NCBI RefSeq assembly: GCF_020906515.1
Contig: NC_085849.1
Location: 1,302,001 to 1,366,000 of the forward strand
Length of the DNA: 64,000 nucleotides
Reading direction: 5' to 3'
Origin: Vanrija pseudolonga
Lineage: Eukaryota; Basidiomycota; Tremellomycetes; Trichosporonales; Trichosporonaceae
The translations under genes and the position numbers were made by a program. The notes beneath the pieces were generated by a model. That model did no database searches and was not told where the DNA came from. It saw only the letters and a list, made by a program, of their open reading frames with translations. Within the stretch, counting starts at the first letter, position 1. Each line of letters opens with the position of its first letter. Positions 21,516-32,563 of the stretch are shown here, in pieces.

Positions 21516-23033
21516 ATGCCCTCCGCCTCTGCGCCGTCCATCACTGCCCGCCTTGCTGGCCTGCCCGCGTCCGCGGCGGACATCTTCACGCCGTCCGACA
21601 TTGTGCGCGTCGTCGAGGTCGCTAAGAAGTATGACGAGCCTGAGGTAAGTCGGGGTGGCGAGGAGAGAGAAGTAGTGCTGACACCGCGCCCAGGGAACCC
21701 CCATCACCCGTATCCCCGAGTACACGCAGCCCGGCGGCCCGAACAACTACCACTGCAGCAAGAGTGGGTCGCGGAGCGAGGAACAGCAAGCTGAGCTGAG
21801 CTGACGCACGCCCAGTCGAAGTCGCGTGGACGCAGGGCTTCTTCCCCGGCCTGCTGTGGCTGCTTGTCGAGCGCGAGCGCCTTGTTCCCGGCACGCTTGC
21901 CGCCGCGGGCTACACCGAGGAAGAAGTCGTCGCCTTCGCGCGCAGGTGGCAGGGCAGCTTCCGTCACCTGGCGCGCCATGCGATCAACCACGACCAGGGG
22001 TTCCGCTTCCAGCTGCCGTTCGGGCGCGACCTCGCGCTGACGGGCGAGAAGAGCAACGTTGCCGTGCTTGTTGAGGCGGCCGACTCGCTCGTCGACCGGT
22101 ACGACGAGCGCGTCGGCTGCATCCGCTCGTGGGACACGATGCTCAAGGTCGGCCTGCCGGACATCTACCGCCGCGACAACACGCACGAGCACTACCTCGT
22201 CATCATCGACAACATGATGAACCTCGACCTGCTGTACGAGGTCGCCGACCTGACCGGCGACAGGAAGTACGCCGAGATTGCCACCACGCAGGCCGAGAAG
22301 ATGATCAAGGGCCACATCCGCCCCGACGGCACAACGTACCACGTCGTCAACTTTACCCAGGACGGCGAGGTCGACAAGCAGATGACGCACCAGGGCTACG
22401 CCGACGAGTCGTGCTGGGCCCGCGGGCAGGCGTGGGGCATCTACGGCTATGCCCAGTGTGCGCTGCGTACCGGCCGCAAGGAGTTTGTCGACGCGAGCAG
22501 GCAGCTGGCGGATGCGTTCATCAAGCGGCTGCCCGAGAGCGGTGTTCCTTGGTGGTGAGTGACACGGGCTGTGGGACCCAGCACTGCGAAGTGCTGGTGA
22601 CTCGCCTCATCGCCATGCTGGGTGCCCCAGCCCCCTCCCCCGCGCACCCCACTAACCCCGCAGGGACTTTGACGCGCCCAAGCCCTGCCCCTACGACGCG
22701 TCGGCGGGCACGATCGCCGCGCGCGGCTTCCAGATGCTCTACGAGCTGCTGCTGCCCTCGGACCCCGCAGCGGCAGAGTACTACCTCGCGGCTGGGTTCA
22801 AGCTCATCGACGACACTGTGCGCGAGTGCGCGTCGCCCGCGGCGAGCGTCAAGAACGGCGCCGTGAGCTGGGGCGAGGGCGGGTGGGAGACCATCCTCCA
22901 GCACTCGACGATCAACGGTAACCAGTACTCGACGCGCAAGCTGCTCGACCACGGACTGGTGTATGCCGACTACTACTATGTCGAGTTTGCGAACGAGGCG
23001 TTGAAGCTCAAGGCCAAGCTGGCGAAGGCGTAG
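21516..23033 (+). CDS. unsaturated glucuronyl hydrolase, glycoside hydrolase family 88
   Basis: GH88 enzymes hydrate the 4,5-double bond of unsaturated uronic acids left by polysaccharide lyases, releasing the sugar. Four exons join as ...KKYDEPE / GTPITRIPEY..., NNYHCSK / IEVAWTQGFF, and ESGVPWW / DFDAPKPCPY. Family signatures are NHDQGFRF (HDxGF, carrying one catalytic Asp), IIDNMMNLDLLYEVADLTGD (probable second Asp), TYHVVNF, and YADESCWARGQAWGIYGYAQ. About 410 aa, normal for the family, with no signal peptide, so probably cytosolic. In-frame ATGs also exist at 21441 and 21477; 21516 is preferred because of the TATA box and an A at -3. The lack of a lyase nearby means the substrate (glucuronoxylan, capsule-like polymer or pectin) cannot be named. 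Confidence 0.88.
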
Positions 23034-25718
23034 AGGACGTGCGTGGGGCATGTTGAGATTGTAGAGTATGCAGTGTAGTTTGTTTGTGGGTGGCGAGGGG
23101 CGTGGGAGGTGGGGGCCAGGCTGGGCAGGGGCGGTGGTGGATCGGCGTGGGTGGGGGCGGCGGAGTGATGGCGCGGTGGCGATGATCAAGTGGTGGCTGA
23201 CGTGCAATGGTCAGCAGAGCATGGCGCACGTTGGATGAGGACAACAAGCACGGTGGAAATCTTTTTGCTGGCTGGCTGACTCTGACGCGCGGGGTCGAGG
23301 GTCAAGTAAACGTCGCGGTGGGGTACCAGTCGCTCAAGTCCGACAGTGCCAGGAGCACCTTTTTGCTGACCCAAACCTGTCATTTTTTGACAATATGGTC
23401 GTGTAGCCAAGTCGGAAGAGCACAGGTGCTCCAAGTTAGCGATTATTCAATAATTCCGTCAGTGACCATTCATTGGTGTTCCCACCCCCTAGGCGTGCTC
23501 GTCTAGCTGTAGTGTCCTAGCTGGGTCTGTGGGTTTTCCTCCTTGGTGCTTGACAGATGCTGCAGTTGGCTCGACCGAAAGGGGGGGTTGTCAGTCGTGG
23601 TGCCAAAGGTCAAGTGGGGGGAGCTTGAGTGACAAAACCCCCGTGGATCTTGAGAGTAGGTTGCCTGGGCCTAAAGCTATAAGCGATAGGGCAGGCCTCT
23701 GAAATCAACGCGTCTCCGGTGTGGCCGGATCCCGCGGCGGTATAGTTGTAAAACACTGGTGAATGGTAGTAGTGCTCTAACTCTTTTTGGTATCACATCA
23801 ACACTCGACACCACCACCAACGACGCGCTCGACGCCATCGTCACGACGCGTCCGACACCACCACCAACGCGTCGCTCGCCATCATGCACGCGTCACACGC
23901 TACCACACCTACACCCAAAATTCATCATGCATGCACCCGACACTGAATTTCATCCAACCCGGCATGCATACACACGCTGCATCCACCACAAAGCAGCAGC
24001 AACAACATAGCAGCAGCATCCACACAGCAGCGCATAGCAAGCGAATACATAGGCGAGCACATGCATACATGCACTCTGGGGATGCATACGGCGGCCATAC
24101 ACACTATTCCCGCCGCCCCTCCTCCTCCCCCACCCCCGCCAGGCCAGCACGCGCATCGCGAGCCCAAGTCAGCGGGTGGCAAACCACCTCCAGCAACGCC
24201 CAAGTGCACGAGGGGACGAGGGGAGCGGTGGCGACCAAAATTGTCAAAGCGAGGACAAGGCCCAGGCCGGTCCATGTCGCCTGGCCACACTGCGGCTAGG
24301 GGTCTCTGGCGTCGGGTGTGAGCTCTCGACTTTGGGTCTGATTCTGTGGAGACTTGGGCGGTGTGCCACTCGCGAATGAGGAATAAGGAGGAGCGGGAGC
24401 AAATCGCAGGGCGGCCTGGGTGCGCTGGGCGGTGAGGCTGGATGAGCCCACGTGGTGGGTAGTCACGTGCACGTAATGTTTGGTTGCATTGGTGGCGGCG
24501 GTGCGGCGAAACGGGATGCTGGTGTTGACGGCGCAGCGCGGGTGCATGGCTGCACTGGGCGTGGCGTGAATGTGTGGTGGTAGTCGTGTTGGGTGCGGTG
24601 GGAATGTTGGATGGCGGTGCGACGATGGGTGGCGTCGGCGCGTGCAGGATGGTGGTGGACGCGTTTGCGGTGGTGTCGGACGTGATTGTGGTGGTGTCGG
24701 AGGCGTGTTTGATCGCGTGACGCGTGTGCAGGGTGTTGCACGCGTCGTCGATGACAGAGACGGCGCGTTCCCACGCATCCTGACGTCAGTTCCTCGTGAC
24801 TTGACATGAAACGACGTGCCCACCACACGCGCCATGCACAGCTCCCACAACCACAACCAAGCAAAAAAGGTTCCAATCTTGGGCATTTTTATCCTGCGTT
24901 TCTCGGGGTTGGACTCGACCTCGGCTGGTCGGACCTCTATGGATCAAACTCAGCCTCGGGATGCCCCGGGTTACTTAAAGCTCCCACTGACCCGCGCCCG
25001 GTCGGGCCGACTCACACCGTCTGCCTACTCAGCCAAGCTGCCAGCGCCGGCCTTTCGGGCTACGGTTGCCTCTGGATGCGCCTCCGTGAGCGAACACGGG
25101 TGGAGGGAAAGACGGGGGAGCGTCTTAACAGTTCAGGCAAGCGACTTTTTTTTCTAGGAGGCGGGGGGGTGGGGGTTGGTTATAAACGCAGCCGGGGCTC
25201 GATCCTGGCCGTCGACCTGGGCCAGGCCAGCACCTCGCGTCGCGGGCCGCGACCCTCGTCCAGCCAGCCAGGGGACACCTTGAAGTCATGCATCCCGCAA
25301 AGCATCGTCAAATTCAGTTGTGCACCCAACGCCCACACCGCCCAGGTGAAGCACAAAGAAATCACACGCGCCGCGCAGCATATTACGCGGTCCGAGCGTC
25401 GCCACCCATCCATCGTCCTCATTGTCCACACCTGTAACACTTTATCCACACACACAATACATCACACATCACACACAAGGACATACACACGCTGTCAAGG
25501 GGTCAGTCCCTCACTCTTCATTGCCCGTCGGGGGTGTGGCCACCCACCACTACGTCGCCGCGCCGCCGCCGCTGCCGACGACCACCACACCGCCCCGACA
25601 CGCAAGCCATCGTCCTCCATCAGCCGCGCGTCGTCCCCCTTCACTTCCCACTCCTCACGCACTATTCCCTCTCACAACTACTCATACCCCCCACTCCCAC
25701 GCCCTACCCCCACCCACC
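23034..25718. other. 2.7-kb gene-poor region with low-complexity and inverted-repeat sequence
   Basis: No frame here has family signatures or a convincing exon chain. Contents seen: an AT-richer patch at 23370-23460; CACCACCACCAA- and GCAGCA-rich low complexity at 23800-24060; an inverted pair of arms at 23849-23899 and 24632-24682; two CACGTG sites at 24449 and 24464; a G/T-rich segment at 24560-24720; an AT-rich TTTTTTTTCTAG at 25145-25156 and GGTTATAAACG near 25178. The last 200 bp are the C-rich leader of the next gene. Open frames over 24296-24886 are low-complexity Thr/Pro and look fortuitous. Confidence 0.6.
24449..24469. promoter_or_regulatory. two CACGTG E-boxes, 15 bp apart
   Basis: CACGTG begins at 24449 and 24464, within the gene-poor region. 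Unlike the pairs at 1838 and 14739 the spacing is 15 bp and no start codon is nearby, so function is doubtful. Confidence 0.3.
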
Positions 25719-26263
25719 ATGTCGCGCTCGGAGGAGCTCTACGAGCACTACTACCGCTACTTCCGTCACTGCGAGCTCGTGAGTGTCTTCCCTCGGGCGG
25801 CGCACTGACGACAGACGGCGACAGGCGTCAATACGCCCGTTTACACTTTCGGCCTTCCCTGGGCCATTGCTCATGGCATACTGTCAGCGTGAGTCGGCTA
25901 GAGGCCCTGGATCGCGAGCTGACCCCGCAGAAAGTGCACCTATCCCGGCGCGCTCGGTGCCTTCTTCGTCGCCACCCGTGCGCCGATGATCTTCAGTGTG
26001 GTGAGTCGCGTCGGCCCCGCCCCCGCTGCTGTCCCCGCAACCCCCTCCCTCGCACCCAGCGCTCACCCCACCCCCGACACTAGGACTTTCCCCGCGCCGC
26101 AAGCCGCCTCGACGACATCACCCGCGGGCAGGTCATCGACGAGGCGGTCCGCCTGGCGACTTCGACCGAGGAGCAGGTCACTCCCACCAAACGCCCGCAC
26201 AACGACCTCGCGGGCCAGGCTGAGCCGAAGAAGCGCCGTCCCGCCACCACTACGTGGATCTGA
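25719..26263 (+). CDS. 127-aa four-exon protein of unknown function
   Basis: I do not recognise this gene. Four exons (25719-25778, 25815-25888, 25931-26000, 26084-26263) join in frame with standard GT/AG borders of 36, 42 and 83 nt and CTGAC branch points, giving 127 aa. It starts MSRSEELYEHYYRYFRHCEL, contains a hydrophobic centre (GVNTPVYTFGLPWAIAHGIL and ALGAFFVATRAPMIFSV) that could be one or two membrane segments, and ends in a charged tail with a basic cluster (EPKKRRPATTTWI). The consistent splicing across three introns, with all frames meeting, is the main evidence. A small mitochondrial or ER membrane protein is possible but unproven. Confidence 0.65.
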
Positions 26264-26921
26264 GTGTTCGTATTGTCTCCGCCGCGATCGGCGCGTTGTT
26301 GCCAGTCACCTGTTGTAAGCCTTCACATGGCTCATGTTGTCTGTTAACTTCAATGGTGGGGCTATGTTTCGCGCCTGTCACTTAGCCAGACGGGCTCAGT
26401 ACTGACTACAGACGCACTGGCACTCTGGGGGAAGGAGAAGTAACTCACACACTTGGTGATCACAACTGCGTTGCGGAGAAGCATGGTCTGAAGTACAGTC
26501 CGGCGTACCAAAACAGCAGTGCTGTGGCAGAATGACCATCATGACGCCTCGGCCGTACGTGTCCTACGGCTCCTCTACTCGTCCTCGACTGTCACTTTGC
26601 CGGCCGCGGACTTTTGTCGCTGCCGTAACTCTAAAACTTAGTGGACGGCAACCGGTACTTCTCCTCCGTCACCCGCTCCGCTAGGCCTGCGGCTTGGCGA
26701 CGGACGCTCCGCGCCTTGTCTCCCACTTGGTAGTTCTGGCTGGAGGTGGATACGCCCCACTGGACGATCCCGCGCGGCGCCCGCGCGGCGACGGCCGTGG
26801 CGGTGATGATGGTGGCGCTGGTAGCCGTTGGAGCACCATGGGCGGGGCAGCCGGTGCGGCCTACGTGAATGTTGGGGCCATGCGGGAAGGGGAAATGACA
26901 TGCTGAGTGTGCCTGGTGCCC
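26264..26921. other. intergenic region without a supported gene
   Basis: About 660 bp between the 127-aa orphan and the possible secreted protein. Base composition becomes visibly more AT-rich here than to the left. No frame has a domain, signal peptide or splice-consistent chain. Confidence 0.55.
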
Positions 26922-27251
26922 CTAGATACAGTACATTAACTCTGTTAGTGTGTCACACCATGTGGGTACGCATCGCTTGATGCGACATCCATGGAGCAGG
27001 CGGGCGATGGCCACTCGGCGCGGGTGTGCTCGAACTTGGACTGTGAGGGACGCTGGCACTTCGGCCACAAGGCCACCGCGGGTCTCAACACGGCTGCCGA
27101 GAAGTCGCGGTGCATGTTGAAGCGATGCATGGGGGCCTCCATGGCTCTCCCCATCCGCTTGGAGGGAAACAGCCTTGGGCTCGGTTTTAAGCGGCAAGGC
27201 ATGCGCCGAAAGAGCAGCGCAGATCGCGAAGAGGACATGAACTAAACGCAT
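26922..27251 (-). CDS. possible small secreted protein, 109 aa
   Basis: An ATG-initiated frame opens with a textbook signal peptide: MRLVHVLFAICAALSAHALP, with a basic residue at position 2, a hydrophobic core and an Ala-x-Ala-like cleavage region. The mature part is Ala/His/Arg-rich, has three Cys near the C-terminus (RRVAIARLLHGCRIKRC...TWC...YCI) and no recognised domain. A TATAAA box lies 90 bp upstream on the same strand. A plus-strand frame of 84 codons overlaps it and has no such features. It may have an unseen intron; the existence of the gene rests on the signal peptide and TATA box. Confidence 0.4.
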   Translation of the reverse strand: MRLVHVLFAICAALSAHALPLKTEPKAVSLQADGESHGGPHASLQHAPRLLGSRVETRGGLVAEVPASLTVQVRAHPRRVAIARLLHGCRIKRCVPTWCDTLTELMYCI

Positions 27252-28102
27252 GATCGATGTGTTGGATATCGTTTCGAGTGTTACTAGGTGAAGGTTGTGG
27301 CGGTGGGTGAGGCGAACAAAGACGTCGAGAATGCCCTTCCTTTATAGCATCCTATGAAGCCCTTGCCTTTGCATACATCCCTTTGCAAATAAACGTCACT
27401 TCACTGGAGAATTCACATTGCACGCTTCAATGAGCAATATCTACCAAAGGGGCACACGATTGGCATGCGTTTGGTGTGTAGAGCACAGTGGTATGCTGGC
27501 GGGAATGGTTGGAGCAACGAACCACGTTCAGCGAGATACATGCACCAAAGCGCCACGGTCGTCCCGCCACATTCAGTTACGACTAGTGTGGAGCGACGTG
27601 GGGTGAGTGGTTGAATTTCACATCACTGCACCTCAGTTTGTGGGGCACGTGGAGGAGCGTTTGAGAGCGCGAGAGCATGAGAGGACTGTGCGGTGCACGG
27701 TGAGTGCGGGATTGTTCCCAGCCGCGTCATCCCCGTGATAAGTTCAGTTACGGTGCTAGTGTGGAGCAACGTGGAGCAAGTGGTCGATTTGCACAAAGGT
27801 TGGTCAAGGGCAGCGGTTAGTCTATTGCTGTTCCCTAAATACACTGACTGCTCCGCAAAGTGCGACCGAGTTACGGCCGAGGGCTTGCCGCTGCGACACA
27901 TCCCTGATATGTAGAGGTTGCGATGGTGCTATCGCGATGGTGCGTGCTATCATGTCGTCACGTCACATACAACATACCCAGTTGGCTGAGCCCATGTGGT
28001 CCGTTCACTTCACATTGTAACACTATCCGGCAAAGTCGCCGCCTAGTCAAAACGTTTTAAGGCTGGCACTATCACACGCACTTGCATTTCTTCCTATCCA
28101 AC
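27252..28102. other. intergenic region with an imperfect 53-bp direct repeat
   Basis: 850 bp between the possible secreted protein and the M16 protease. Copies at 27572-27624 and 27743-27795 share about four fifths of their bases (TTCAGTTACG...CTAGTGTGGAGC). A CACGTG lies at 27646. The last 80 bp (AAAACGTTTTAAGG, then a CA-rich leader) are the protease promoter. No ORF is supported. Confidence 0.55.
27341..27346 (-). promoter_or_regulatory. TATAAA box before the possible secreted protein
   Basis: TATAAAGG reads on the minus strand 90 bp before the ATG at 27251, a normal distance for a fungal TATA promoter. Confidence 0.4.
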
Positions 28103-31100
28103 ATGGGATCGCAAACACCCCCCCACACCTTCCCACCAGCCCCGCCGCTGGGCGAGGGGGACGACCATGACGTCACACTGGAGCTCCCATCCACCGACAG
28201 GCGCCCACACCGCTACTTCATCCTTCCCAATGGCATCGAAGCCGTCGTGATATCCGACGTGAATGCCGACAAGGGTGCAGCAAGCATATCAGTTCAAGCC
28301 GGGTCCATGAATGATCCCGAAGACCTCCCGGGATGTGCACACTTCTGGTGGGTTCCCCATGAGTGACGGGGTGCTGACAGTCAGCGAACATCTTGTGTTC
28401 ATCAGCTCCAAGAAAGTTAGCGCGCTCACCCACGTCTCAATCTGACACCACAGTTTCCCGAGGAAGACGGATACAAAGCCTTCCTGAAAGCCAACAATGG
28501 CGGTTCCAATGCTGGAACCGGTATGACGCACACCGACTACTTCTTTGATGTCGCTCCTCGTGCGCTGAAAGAGGGTCTTGAGCGGACAGCCGATTTCATT
28601 CTCAACCCTCTGTTTCCTACCAGCCAGGTCGACAGGGAAGTCAACGCAATCGAGGCAGAGTACAAAATGGATCTCCCAAATGACCCTCATGTAAGGATGC
28701 GGGGCAGCGCAGAAGCTGATTATCAGCGACAATACCAAATCCTCTATACGCTGGCGAAACCAGGCCATCGGCTCAATCATTTCAATATCGGCAACATCGA
28801 ATCACTTGTCACACTTCCTGAGAGAGACGGGCGCAGCCCGCGGGATGAGCTGGTCGACTGGCATGCAGCCAACTATTGTGGTCGGCGAATCAAAGTCGTT
28901 GTTTTTGGTCGAGAGGATGTGGATACTTTGCAAAGCTGGGTGACAAACCTGTTTTCAGATGCCCGGATCTCGACGCAAGGCCTGCCGTTAACCGGTCCCA
29001 ACGCCGTCTTCCGCTCCTTTGACATACCTTTCCGCCCAGAGGAGCTCGGTAAAGTTGTCTTCTACCAGGCTATCAGGAAGAGTCGCAACATTACGATACA
29101 CATCCCAATCCCAGATGTTCGTCATATGTACCGAACAAAAGTACGTCACTGTTGAAGTCACGGGACCCGGTGCTGACTCTTGTAGCCCTTTTGGTTCATC
29201 GTTCGACTACTTGGGTATGAGGGTAACGGATCCGTCCTCGCGTCACTGAAGGAACGCGGCTGGGCGACCAGTTTGGACACCTGGATAGACGAGAGGACGC
29301 CCGGATATGGCCTCCTCGGGCTCCACATCATGTTGACAGCCGACGGATTGAAGCATTGGACCGAGGCCTCGGCGCTGGTCTTCGACTGCGTGCGGATGTT
29401 GCGTCGACGATCGCATGACTTGGAGCAAGTCTTCGAGGAGCAGCAAGAGATATCCAATCTCAAGTTCAGGTACCGGCAGAAGCGAGATAGCGTGGCACAC
29501 GTGAAGAACCTGGTGCAGCGCCTCCGCCATCCCGTTCCTCGATCGAAGGTTCTCTCCTCGGCTACGATCTTTGAGGAATACAACTCGAGTTTCATCAACA
29601 CAGCGCTGGAGCACCTCCAACTCGAAAACGCCATCGTTTTTGTGGAGTCTCAGGAGCTCCCCGCCAACGGTCCTCCTACTTTCACCACAACTGAGCCAAT
29701 CTACGGTGGTCGGTTCACAGTCGACAGTCTTCAGAAGTTTGTTCAGCTCGGTGACACAATTGATCCAACACTTCATTTGCCAAATCCCAACCCGTTCATC
29801 CCCAAGAACTTTGAGCTGACCCCGACGGGGACGGTCTCGGATGTTCCTCTTCTTCTTTCCGACACCGCCTACTCGCGACTGTGGTACAAGAAGGACACGA
29901 CGTTCCTGTTGCCGAAAAGCTCCATCAAGATGAAGCTACAGTCTCCTCTCATTAACGCTTCGGCGCGCGGAGCAGCACTCAGCCTCTTGCTTATAGAGTT
30001 GACTCATCATGTCTTTTCAACAGAGGAAGGTGACGCCGAGGTTGCAGGATTCTCGTGGTACGCGGGTGGGGTCCACGATACCCTGCGCTTCAACATGACG
30101 GGATTCACCGATAAACTTGGCTTCTTCGTCGGCAGAATCATTTCCACGTTGTTGAACTTTGCTGTTGACCCCACAACCTTTGGTAACGTGGTCGAGCAAT
30201 CGAAGCAAGATCTCAAGAACGAACTGTTCCAACCGCCATATCTTGTTGTATACCACGAAGCCCCCAAACTTCTCGTGGAAACTCATTGGAATCAGGAAGA
30301 GCTAATTCAGGAGCTAGAGAGTGGGTCAATGGGATGGGCGGATTGACGCTAATGGCAGATGTAACTGTTTCTGATGCGGTGGCATTCAGGACCGAGCTCT
30401 TCGCCAGGCTGCACATTGAAACGTTGGTGTACGGAGCAATCTCGGAGGAGGGCGCAATCAAGCTCCACTCGAACATCGAGAAGGCCATAGGCAGTGCCGC
30501 TCTCACTCCGAATGAGAAGGGTGGACCGCCAAGGTCGCTGCTCCTGCCGGAAGGTGAGTTATTTCCTTACCCCCCAAGCTGAGACGATTTCAAGGGTACG
30601 AAGGAACCAAGGAGTTCACCTATGGGAATAGCGAGGAGCCCAGCAATGGGATCGCCTATACTCTCTACGCTGCGACTGGCGTGGACGATCGTACTACCCG
30701 CCTCATTGCGTCACTTGTCCTCCAAGTTGCTCGTGCTCCGTTCTCCTCGATTCTACGAACTCAAGAACAACTGGGGTATGCGGTTAAGCTCCACCCCGAT
30801 GTGGTAGAAGGATCACTTGTGCGCCTTCAGGCGTACATTCAATCAGACCGCGAGCCCGCGTTCGTCGAGAGTCGCATCTCAGACTTTTTCGGCCACAAGC
30901 TCGGGGGCATCCTCAGGGATCTCTCAGACGACGACTTTGCAAAGTACGTTCAGAGTGTCGTGGACGCGCTCGAGGAGAAGCTCCCGAACCCGGACGAGGA
31001 AGCATTCCGCATCTGGGAAGCCATCACACATGGGCGCTACGAATTCGACCGTCGAGCGACCGACGCCGCCCACCTTCGTACTATCACCAAGGCCGACCTT

Positions 31101-31304
31101 GTTGACTTTTACGACCGCTACCTCAACAGCAGTTCCAAGACGCGGCGCAAGCTCGTCGTCTACCTGCGCAGCCAGAGGACTGCCCCCACAGAGGTCAAGT
31201 CGGGCGAGAAGATTGAGGACATTGCTGCGTTCAGGCAGGGTCTCGTGGCCGACAAGAGGGCGACGCCTGTCAAGCCTTGGACGGAGTATGCCAAGGGGTC
31301 ATGA
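28103..31304 (+). CDS. STE23: M16 zinc metalloprotease, insulin-degrading enzyme (insulysin/Ste23) family
   Basis: Insulysins are about 110-kDa inverzincins that degrade small peptides inside a closed chamber. The ATG at 28103 is followed by the four expected M16 modules. Splicing joins GCAHF (exon 1, ends 28347) to CEHLVFISSKK (a 31-nt exon, 28385-28415) and FPEEDGYKAFLKANNGGSNA, so the HxxEH zinc motif (HFCEH) spans an intron. The distal zinc Glu lies in EVNAIEAEYKMDLPNDPHV. Later markers: YRTK/PFWFIVRLLGYEGNGS, the RSKVLS region, EQLGYAVKLHPDVVEGSL and FYDRYL. Further introns near 29142, 30313 and 30555. About 990 aa, normal length. The motif after the second His reads VFISS rather than the common LFMGT. 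Codon use looks less GC-biased than in neighbours. Confidence 0.9.
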
Positions 31305-31724
31305 GCGGGCACGAGGTCCGCCGGTGTATTGTTTTGTCTGTTGATTCGATCTGTAAAGTGTTCTGTTAGTCGGCGGCTGCTGGCAGCTGCCTCGAGCCTG
31401 TGATGCATTGTGTGTGATGGTTGGGTGGATCTGAGTGAGTCCACATTGTCCGTGCCACTGATCGGTGCGGTGGCTGCAGTGCCGTGTCACTCCTTGCATT
31501 GTATGCTGTCAAGCTCGCTGCGGATGGACCATTGACATCGGCCTCACGGCATTCGCGCGGTCCGATCGTCCGAGACGGAGCACTGACGTACCGACCAACT
31601 GACGGGCCGCGAGAGTGACTCACGCCGGGCGGGCCTATGGAGCGCGCGGCCCGTGTCACCGAAGCCGAAAGTGCCGAAGGGGCACGTGAGATGTTGACAA
31701 AAAGCAATTGAGCGCGGCGTCACA

Positions 31725-31743
31725 CGCTCGCTCGCTCGCTCGC
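31725..31743. repeat. (CGCT)n tetranucleotide microsatellite
   Basis: Four and three-quarter CGCT units in the MFS upstream region. Confidence 0.85.
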
Positions 31744-32557
31744 AGACGCGGTACGCGAGATGTGCGCACCAAAGGCAGGGCGAGCTCGGCGTGTGGGCAT
31801 CCGCCATGCGCGCCGTCCGGCCCGCCGGTGCGGCCTCCTTGGCAGAGGTCGACGACGAGCTGGAGTCACGTCACGGTAGATTGGCTTGCAAGGAGGCGAG
31901 GCGACCTGATCATCTGCCTAAACAGACGGCAAGTCCCCCGGGCAAGCCGGGATCCACGGCCCGTGGGGCACCCAATCGCTGCGATCCAAGGCGTCAGATT
32001 ACCGGATATGAGCCAGTTCCGCGGTGTGAGTATGCTCCCGGGGCTCTCACGTGCATTGCACAGGCAGGAGCGCAGGGGCTTGCCCGAGTCGAGCGAGAAA
32101 ACAGAAAGACGGACAGGGCCGCCGCTTCGCCGCGTCCATGGTCCGGTGCACGCACGCTGCAGGCGACAGCAGGCGACCCGACGACCCGTGGCAGCTCTCC
32201 CCCGCTCTTTCGCCTCCCCCACTCTCGAGGCGGCGGGTGGCGGCCCGGCCCGGACCGAATGCCAAGGTCAGGTGTCTTTTGGAATGGCAATAAACCGGGG
32301 GGGAGGAGGCGTGGCGCCCCAGGTCCCCCGCCTTTGCGTTGCTCTGCTGTTGCATCCCCTGAAGCCGAATTTGCGTTTCTGCCTCTTGCCTGCGGCCGAT
32401 GCCAACTGGATTGCATTGCGCTTGGCACGGTGACCAGAGCCAAACACACACCCAGGATGTAGCGATAGGGCATCTAAACTACATCCTGATCGGATAGGGG
32501 CGCGTGTCGTCGGGAAGCAAAGCGTGGAGCGCCGGGTTCTCTTTGCGGGGTGAGTCG

Positions 32558-32563
32558 TATAAA
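32558..32563 (+). promoter_or_regulatory. TATA box of the MFS transporter
   Basis: TATAAA stands 78 bp before the ATG at 32641, with a G/A-rich stretch and then a C-rich leader between. Confidence 0.55.

Noticed and set aside
23404-23500. A-box-like TAGCCAAGTCGG suggesting a tRNA or tRNA-derived SINE
   Set aside because: No B box (GGTTCGANTCC) and no pairing acceptor stem follow; GGTGTTCCCACC is not a match.
24296-24886. 196-codon minus-strand frame in the gene-poor region
   Set aside because: Thr/Pro/His low complexity, no ATG near its start in good context, no splice or domain support.
31708-32473. Overlapping frames of 159-241 codons on both strands upstream of the MFS gene
   Set aside because: Several frames are open at once with no family resemblance; the interval fits a long GC-rich promoter.
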